This document shows, piece by piece, positions 59,021 through 64,000 of a stretch of DNA of 64,000 bases. How positions within the stretch are numbered: position 1 is the first letter of the stretch; each line of letters starts with the position of its first letter. The stretch comes from Aselliscus stoliczkanus (lineage: Eukaryota > Chordata > Mammalia > Chiroptera > Hipposideridae): assembly GCA_033961575.1 (NCBI GenBank), contig CM066736.1:92078852-92142851 (forward strand), read 5' to 3'. Below the pieces are notes generated by a model that saw only the letters and a list, made by a program, of their open reading frames with translations, had not been told where the DNA came from and did no database searches. The translations under genes were made by a program, and so were the position numbers.

Positions 59021-59480
59021 AAAAGAACTAACACCAATCCTTCTCAAAGTATTTCAAAAATCGAAGTGTTGGGGGCCGGCCAAGTGGCGCGGTGGTTAAG
59101 CGCTGGCTTGGGAAGCCAGCAGCCCCGGTTCGGATCCCACATATGAGGGCCAGTGGCACTGCCCTCAAAAAAAAAAAAAAAAAAAATCGAAGTGTTGGGA
59201 ATACCCCTGAACTCATTTTTCAAGCTGGCAGTATCATGATAACAAAGCTAGATGAGGATACCACAAGAAAAGAAAAATACAGGCTAATATCCCTTTTAAA
59301 TATAGATGCAAAAATTCTCAGCAAAATACCAGCAAACTAAATTCAACAGCATGTTAAAAGGATCATACACGATGATCAAGTGGAATCCTTTCCTGGGATG
59401 CAAGGATGGTTCAACATATGCAAATAAATAAATGTGATATAGCACATTAACAGAATGAATGATTAAAAATATGGCCAAAT
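59021..59480 (+). mobile_element. Old L1 ORF2 fragment with nested SINE
   Basis: AACTAACACCAATCCTTCTC, then (after the SINE) the L1 RT-region block with STYRLISLLNIDAKILSK-like codons at 59280-59330 and GGATGCAAGGATGGTTCAAC near 59400. Confidence 0.82.
59074..59181 (+). mobile_element. Short Rhin-type SINE inside L1
   Basis: A head GGCCGGCCAAGTGGCGCGG with B-box GGTTCGGATCC, CACTGCCCTC and a pure A-tail. The TSD AAAAATCGAAGTGTTGGG ends at 59073 and repeats at 59182-59199. This is among the best-preserved copies and is probably recent. Confidence 0.95.
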
Positions 59481-60119
59481 TAGGCATATTCATATCCACT
59501 ATATTATTAATTTTAGTGTAGTTTTTTGTTGTTAAGGACTGAGAAAGTTGCCTTAGTCTCCCATTTCTATTGTGTCATTGTTGATTTCATCTTATTTTCT
59601 GAAGGTTTTACTATAAATATATTTCAATTGTGTTATTTGGTACATTTATTAACAGTCATATCTCATTATGAGTTGTACCTTCAATCATTTAAAGTTTCCT
59701 CTTTATTTTAATGCATTTGTGCTTTTAATTCAATATGTTCTGGCATATTTTATTGTTGTTTACATTTGCTTGTATTTTTAATCATCCCTTTATTTTCAAC
59801 TTTGGAGTTCTTTTGTTTTAGATATCTCTTGAGTATTTAGTTAGGTTAAAACTTTTACCTAGTATATTTATTGTTACAATGAATATCCTTGTAATTTAAT
59901 TTTTTAAATTTTTGTACTTCCTTGGTTTTTTTTGGTTTGTTTGTTTTAAACATATGGCCTGTGAGCTTTTCCTCTATCTTTATCCCTTTGTGTTGATTTT
60001 AAAAGTATCTGGGCGTATTGTTCATTGTTGCACACATGCACATGTATATAAGATAACCTGTTGAGTCCTTTTTTAAAATGGCTATTATATGGTGCAGCAA
60101 GACACAATGAAAAGTATTG
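59481..60119. other. No supported feature
   Basis: T-rich intronic or intergenic DNA, possibly old antisense L1, not assigned. Confidence 0.4.
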
Positions 60120-60434
60120 AGAGATGATATTCTGCCCATTTGCTTCTAGCTTTTTTTTTTTTTTTTAAGACCTTTTGACCCCCTTCACTTATTTCTTCTG
60201 TTCTCCCATCCATTTCCTTTGATAACCACCAATCTGTTCTCTGAATCTGTGAGCTTGGATTTTTGGTTTTTTGTTTTGTTTTGTTTTTAGATTCCACATA
60301 TAAGAGAGGTAATATGCCATTTGTCTTTTTCTGACTTATTTCACTTAGCATAATGCCTTCCAGGTCTTTCCATGTTGTCACAAATGGCAAGATTTCATTC
60401 TTTTTGTATGGCTGAATAATATTCCATTTGTGTG

Positions 60435-60439
<5 letters not shown>

Positions 60440-60469
<30 letters not shown>

Positions 60470-60476
60470 ACACACA
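60440..60476. repeat. (TG)n run followed by (AC)n
   Basis: TG repeats to 60467, then ACACACACA. The two halves are inverted and could form a hairpin. It is in the L1 and coincides with the L1's target word. Confidence 0.93.
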
Positions 60477-60968
60477 TATCACAGTTTCTTTATTCACTTA
60501 TTTATTGATGAACACCTAGGTTGTTTCCATGTCATGGCTCTAGTAAACAGTGCTGCAATGTGTCTTTTTGAGTTACTGTTTTCATTTTCCTCAGATTAAT
60601 ACCCAGAAGTGAAATTGCTGAATCATATGGTAGTTCTATTTTCGATTTGTTTTTAAAGAAACTCTATACTGTTTTCCTTAGTGACTGCACCAGTTTCCAT
60701 TCCCACCCACAGTGCATAAGGGTTCTCTTTTCTTTACATCCTCGCCAATACTTATCGCTTGTCTTTTTTATCATAGCCATTCTTACAGGTGGTATTTCAT
60801 TGTGATTTAGATTTGCATTTCCCTGTGATTAGTGATGTTGAGCATCTTTTCATGTATTTGTTGGCCATCTGTATGTCTTCTTTGGAAAAAATGTCTGTTC
60901 AGATCTTCTGTCCATTTTTTAATTGGATTGTTTGTTTTTGCTTTTGAGTTGTATGAATTTTCTGTGTA

Positions 60969-61205
60969 CAGAGGGTGCCAAAAAAATGCATACTACATTT
61001 TAAGACAGGAAAATACTATTAAAATTGTAATACTCGATATATACTGATAACAAAAGATGAATACAAGTCACATTTGACTTCTGTAATTACAGGAGGTGCT
61101 CAAAGTGGTTACCATCAGCTTCCAGACACTTCTGATTATTGCGAATTACTGCTTGAGAAACGTTGACCAAAATGTCTACTTGTATACTTTTTTTGGCACC
61201 CACAA
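60969..61205. mobile_element. Tc1/mariner-like MITE, second family, copy 2, inside L1
   Basis: Left end CAGAGGGTGCCAAAAAAATG, right end (reverse complement) TTGTGGGTGCCAAAAAAAGT. TA duplications at 60967-60968 and 61206-61207. Excision restores the L1 reading ...TCTGTGTATTTTGGATATT. No coding capacity. Confidence 0.88.
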
Positions 61206-61244
61206 TATTTTGGATATTAACCCCTTATCAGGTATATGGTTTGC

Positions 61245-61370
61245 AATCATATCTACAAATCAGTCAGTGTGATACACCACATTAGCAAAATTAAGTATAA
61301 AAATCATGATAATCTCATAAAAAAGGTGTTTGACAAAATTCAACATCCATTTATAATGAAAACTGAACAA
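61245..61370 (+). mobile_element. Short L1 ORF2 fragment
   Basis: CAGTGTGATACACCACATTA, then the AAAAAAGGTGTTTGACAAAA block of the L1 reverse transcriptase region, in sense orientation. It is a small piece with unclear ends. Confidence 0.6.
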
Positions 61371-61586
61371 AGTGGGTATTAAGTGCCTACTATCTGCCTG
61401 AATTGAGATGAATGTTCTTTTAACACTATAATTCAATCATACAGGTAGTTTTATAGTCATGTTATATTTGAGAAAACTCAAGTTTTTTTGTTAAATAATT
61501 TGTTCAATTTCATACATATAGTAACTTCAGCTGGGATTTAACCTCATGTCAGGTATGTACTCTTAATTACTATTTATTGCCTATAG

Positions 61587-61794
61587 CATGGTTTCTTAAT
61601 CTTGGAATTATTGATATTTTGGGCTGGATAATTCTTTGTCACAGAGAGCTGTCTCCCACACTATAAGATATTTAGCAGCATCCCTGGCTTCCTCCCACTA
61701 GGTGCCAGTAATAACCCCCAGTTGTGACAACCAAAACCGTCTCTAGATATTGCCAAATTTTCCCTGGTGGCAAAACCACCCCTGAAAACCACTG
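61587..61794 (-). mobile_element. MER5A-type hAT transposon relic
   Basis: On the minus strand: CAGTGGTTTTCAGGGGTGGT, then GGTTGTCACAACTGGGGGTT, GCTGCTAAATATCTTATAG and CCAAGATTAAGAAACCATG. An 8-bp duplication flanks it, GCCTATAG at 61579-61586 and GCCTAGAG at 61795-61802 (one mismatch), as expected for hAT elements. Confidence 0.9.
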
Positions 61795-61802
61795 GCCTAG
61801 AG

Positions 61803-62778
61803 GCGTATAATGACCCCTGAATGGTAAATTGCATCCAGACTGGGAGAATTGTAAATCAGATAGAAAGCTGCATCTGAACTTCCCTGACTATAATGGCTGT
61901 TATAGTTGGGCAAGCTCTTTGGGGAACTCTGGGTGCTGTGCTCATAGAGTCATTAGAAGAGAGAAAGATTGGCTCCTGGGGGAAGGCTTTTTCAGTTAAA
62001 ATGTTTTCTGCACAATCTACTGGTTCTCTTGACTTGAGCTATAGTCTATGAGGACTCCTACTGAAGAAAAATGTCAGTTGCTCACTCTGGTAGCAAGCTG
62101 TGTTTTCTGTCTAATAGCCTTCTGAATAAACTGGTGCCAAATTTGACCCATGGTAGTCCTGTGAGTCTAAATGTTTTGTTGAGCCTAAGACCTCCCTGGT
62201 GGACATTGCAGACTGGCCCATAGTGAGTTCTAACAAATGAATTTTTAAAATTATTGTAGCCTAGGAATGCATTTTTTGATATAACCGTAACAATGAAATG
62301 GCTTATAGATATTCTTGTATTTTAAAAATTAAAGTTTCTTACCTTAATTTCTAGTGCTACTGCCAATTTTACTCATCTTATATAACTTTATTGGTATTTT
62401 AATGAGAACTGAGTAAAAGGGTTTTTTAGATATCTCTAGGAGATCCTTAGTTGTAAAGCAAAAGTGAATTGTTACCTGGTACAGAAGAAATCTAACTTTA
62501 ATTAAATTATGAGGTTTGTCTTAATCAAAGGACATTTCATTGATTACTTTTTTTGGTATGATGTCTATCTGTGTGCTTCTCTGTCGTTTGGGTGGGTGAT
62601 TGGGGGCAAAGAGACAACACATTTCCCTGTTCTAAAGAAGGAAAAGAAGAATGAAGGGAGAATTCATAATATTTATTTTCTTAGGTAATTTTAAGAATAT
62701 TATTTGTATTATTTTTATCTTTTAACACTATGCTAATACATGTTCATTATCTGTAGGTCATATTATGTCTTTTTTCAG
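61803..62778. other. No supported feature (presumed ZNF215 intron)
   Basis: It may contain part of an LTR around 62120-62230 (a GCCTTCTGAATAAACTGGTG block and following) but the boundaries are not convincing. The rest is AT-rich. Confidence 0.4.
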
Positions 62779-62786
62779 TCTTTCAG

Positions 62787-63348
62787 GTACCTGAATGTTG
62801 AAGTATCTGAATCTCCTGGAATTTTTCTTTTGATACACAACTTGGCTCAAATCACACTGTCTATAGTACACAGGTGCTTAACCCAAGGCTAACAAGTACT
62901 TGTCCTCTGGTAAGACAAATTCAAACAGTGGGAATTCTGTCTAGGAAGATGCATCCCCTGAACAAGTTGATGGCTATCTCAAAACTTCAAAACCTGGCTC
63001 TATATGAACAAAGTGATGTCCAGAGAGCAGATATGTCTTGGCAGCAGGAAAGCATCCCAGTCATGGAGACCTATGACTCTGAGGCCTCTCGTCAAAAGTT
63101 CAGACATTTCCAGTACTTGGAAGTATCTGGGCCTCATGAAGCCCTGAGCCAACTCTGGGAGCTGTGTCTTCAGTGGCTGAGACCAGAAGTTCATACAAAG
63201 AAGCAGATCCTAGAGCTGTTGGTGCTGGAACAATTCCTGACAATTCTCCCTGAAGAGGTCAGGACTTGGGTGAATTTACAACATCCAAAGAACAGCAAAG
63301 AAGTAGTGACCCTCATAGAGGATGTGATTGAAATGCTTAAAGACAAAG
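62787..63348 (+). other. ZNF215: ZNF215 exon with the translation start (extent by splice sites)
   Basis: The acceptor is TGTCTTTTTTCAGTCTTTCAG ending at 62786 (a second AG at 62778 is possible). The donor is GACAAAG followed by GTGAGA at 63349. The 5'UTR part, 62787-62948, has a short upstream frame starting at ATG 62795 that stops after 12 codons, out of frame with the SCAN start. Confidence 0.7.
62949..63348 (+). CDS. ZNF215: ZNF215 first coding exon (SCAN domain), partial gene
   Basis: It encodes the N-terminus of a SCAN/KRAB/C2H2 zinc-finger protein, a nuclear DNA-binding regulator. The exon gives 133 complete codons plus one base, so the intron is phase 1. The ATG at 62949 starts [12 protein letters not shown], matching the human ZNF215 start as I recall it. 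The frame stays open upstream, but only through a GTG at 62874, which is not a credible start. The SCAN domain spans about residues 46-130 ([60 protein letters not shown]) and mediates dimerisation with other SCAN proteins. The KRAB and zinc-finger exons lie beyond the window. In human, ZNF215 is adjacent to this OR cluster and has been reported as imprinted in the Beckwith-Wiedemann region; nothing here tests that. Confidence 0.93.
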
Positions 63349-63378
63349 GTGAGAATATAGAAAATTGGCAGTAGAATA

Positions 63379-63785
63379 GTTGGCCCTTACGTGGAATCTA
63401 GATACAAAAACAAAAATACAAAGCTCATACATTCAGAGAACGGACTGTCAAAGGCGTTTACCAAAGGTGGTTGCCAAAGGCAGGGGTGAAAGGTGGGCGA
63501 ATGTGTGAAGGAGGTCAAAAGATGCAAACTTTCAGTTATAATAAATAAGTCCTGGAGATGTAATGTATAGCACAGTGACTATAGTTAATACTGTATTACA
63601 TATTTGAAAGTTGCTAAGAAAGAAATCTTAAAAGTTGTTATAAGAAAAAAATTAGTTACTATATATAGTAACAGATGTTAACTAGACTTATTGTGGTGAT
63701 CATTTCACAACACATACAAATACTGAATCATTATGTTGTACACCTGAAACTGATATGTCAAATATGCCTCAATTAAAAAGAAAGA
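63379..63785 (+). mobile_element. Old L1 3' end, sense, in the first ZNF215 coding intron
   Basis: TTACGTGGAATCTAGATACA, GCACAGTGACTATAGTTAAT, TGGTGATCATTTCACAACAC, TATGTTGTACACCTGAAACT and TATGCCTCAATTAAAAAG are the L1 3'UTR in order. It begins only about 30 bp after the exon's donor site. Confidence 0.85.
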
Positions 63786-64000
63786 AAAAAGTAGTTGACC
63801 CTTCCCATATGAAGAGAAATGATCTTTTTTGAGGCTAGAGGGTGGCAATGGTCAGATCATGAAGGAATTTACTATATCCAGGGACATGGACTTTACTCTG
63901 TAGGCAACAGAGATAGAATGAGATCTCACAGATTGGGTAGGGGAATAAAACAATTTGATTTACATTCTGAAATATCATGTTGGTATCATTGTAGAGTAGG
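63786..64000. other. No supported feature (ZNF215 intron)
   Basis: A short unassigned end of the window. Confidence 0.4.

Larger units (their letters stand above)
60120..61240 (-). mobile_element. Old L1 3' end, antisense, with a nested MITE
   Basis: A long T-run (60150-60166), GATAACCACCAATCTGTTCT, GATTCCACATATAAGAGAGG, TGGCTGAATAATATTCCATT and TAGTGATGTTGAGCATCTTT follow in antisense order, then the MITE, then the resumed TTTTGGATATTAACCCCTTA. Confidence 0.87.

Noticed and set aside
61900..62230. Possible LTR with AATAAA near 62126
   Set aside because: I could not find matching TG...CA ends or a duplication, so it stays unassigned.
62874..62948. A 25-codon upstream extension of the SCAN frame
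   Set aside because: It begins at GTG, not ATG, and has no resemblance to the ZNF215 N-terminus, which starts at the ATG 62949.
63349..63374. The SCAN frame continuing past the donor to a stop at 63372-63374
   Set aside because: The GTGAGA donor is strong and the SCAN domain is complete before it. The read-through codons are intron.

Overview
This is mammalian nuclear DNA, most likely from a bat. It has an AT-rich background, dense L1, L2, MIR, MER5A and Tigger remnants, single-exon olfactory receptor (OR) genes, one CpG island and one SCAN-domain exon. Young tRNA-derived SINEs point to Chiroptera. Their long form ends in a CTGTTCCCC...CCAATAAAA tail like bat VES elements, and their head resembles the Rhin-type SINEs I recall from horseshoe and leaf-nosed bats (Rhinolophoidea). 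The order assignment is fairly firm. The family assignment is from memory and was not tested by search.

Layout: 1-30 kb holds no gene I can support. It is a mosaic of L1 fragments in both orientations, a probable LTR at each of two sites, L2 and MIR relics, SINEs and a broken mariner (6868-8608) split by a SINE. 30-50 kb is the OR block: an OR10A5/OR10A2-type gene (+, 30082-31035), OR10A4 (+, 45257-46204) and OR2D2 (-, 48670-49620), all with full-length open frames. 50-57 kb is intergenic with an old L1. A CpG island at about 57.27-57.88 kb is the probable ZNF215 promoter, and the first ZNF215 coding exon (SCAN domain) is at 62949-63348, ending at a clear splice donor. The gene continues beyond the right edge.

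Gene order and orientation match human 11p15.4 as I know it (OR10A5, OR10A2, OR10A4, OR2D2, OR2D3, ZNF215), except that I find no OR2D3 between OR2D2 and ZNF215 and only one OR10A5/OR10A2-type gene next to OR10A4. The ORs are G-protein-coupled odorant receptors, each expected to act alone in olfactory neurons. ZNF215 is an unrelated SCAN/KRAB zinc-finger regulator.

The most informative part is the retrotransposition record, because many insertions still have readable target-site duplications (TSDs). Examples are a SINE with an apparent 3' transduction, an L1 insertion that captured a 5S rRNA-like fragment inside its TSDs, a 40-bp L1 micro-insertion, a SINE pair inside one TSD, two mariner copies sharing one internal deletion, and two MITE families. 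A diverged minisatellite of about 36 bp period lies between the two OR10A genes. I saw no sign of an undescribed multi-gene system.
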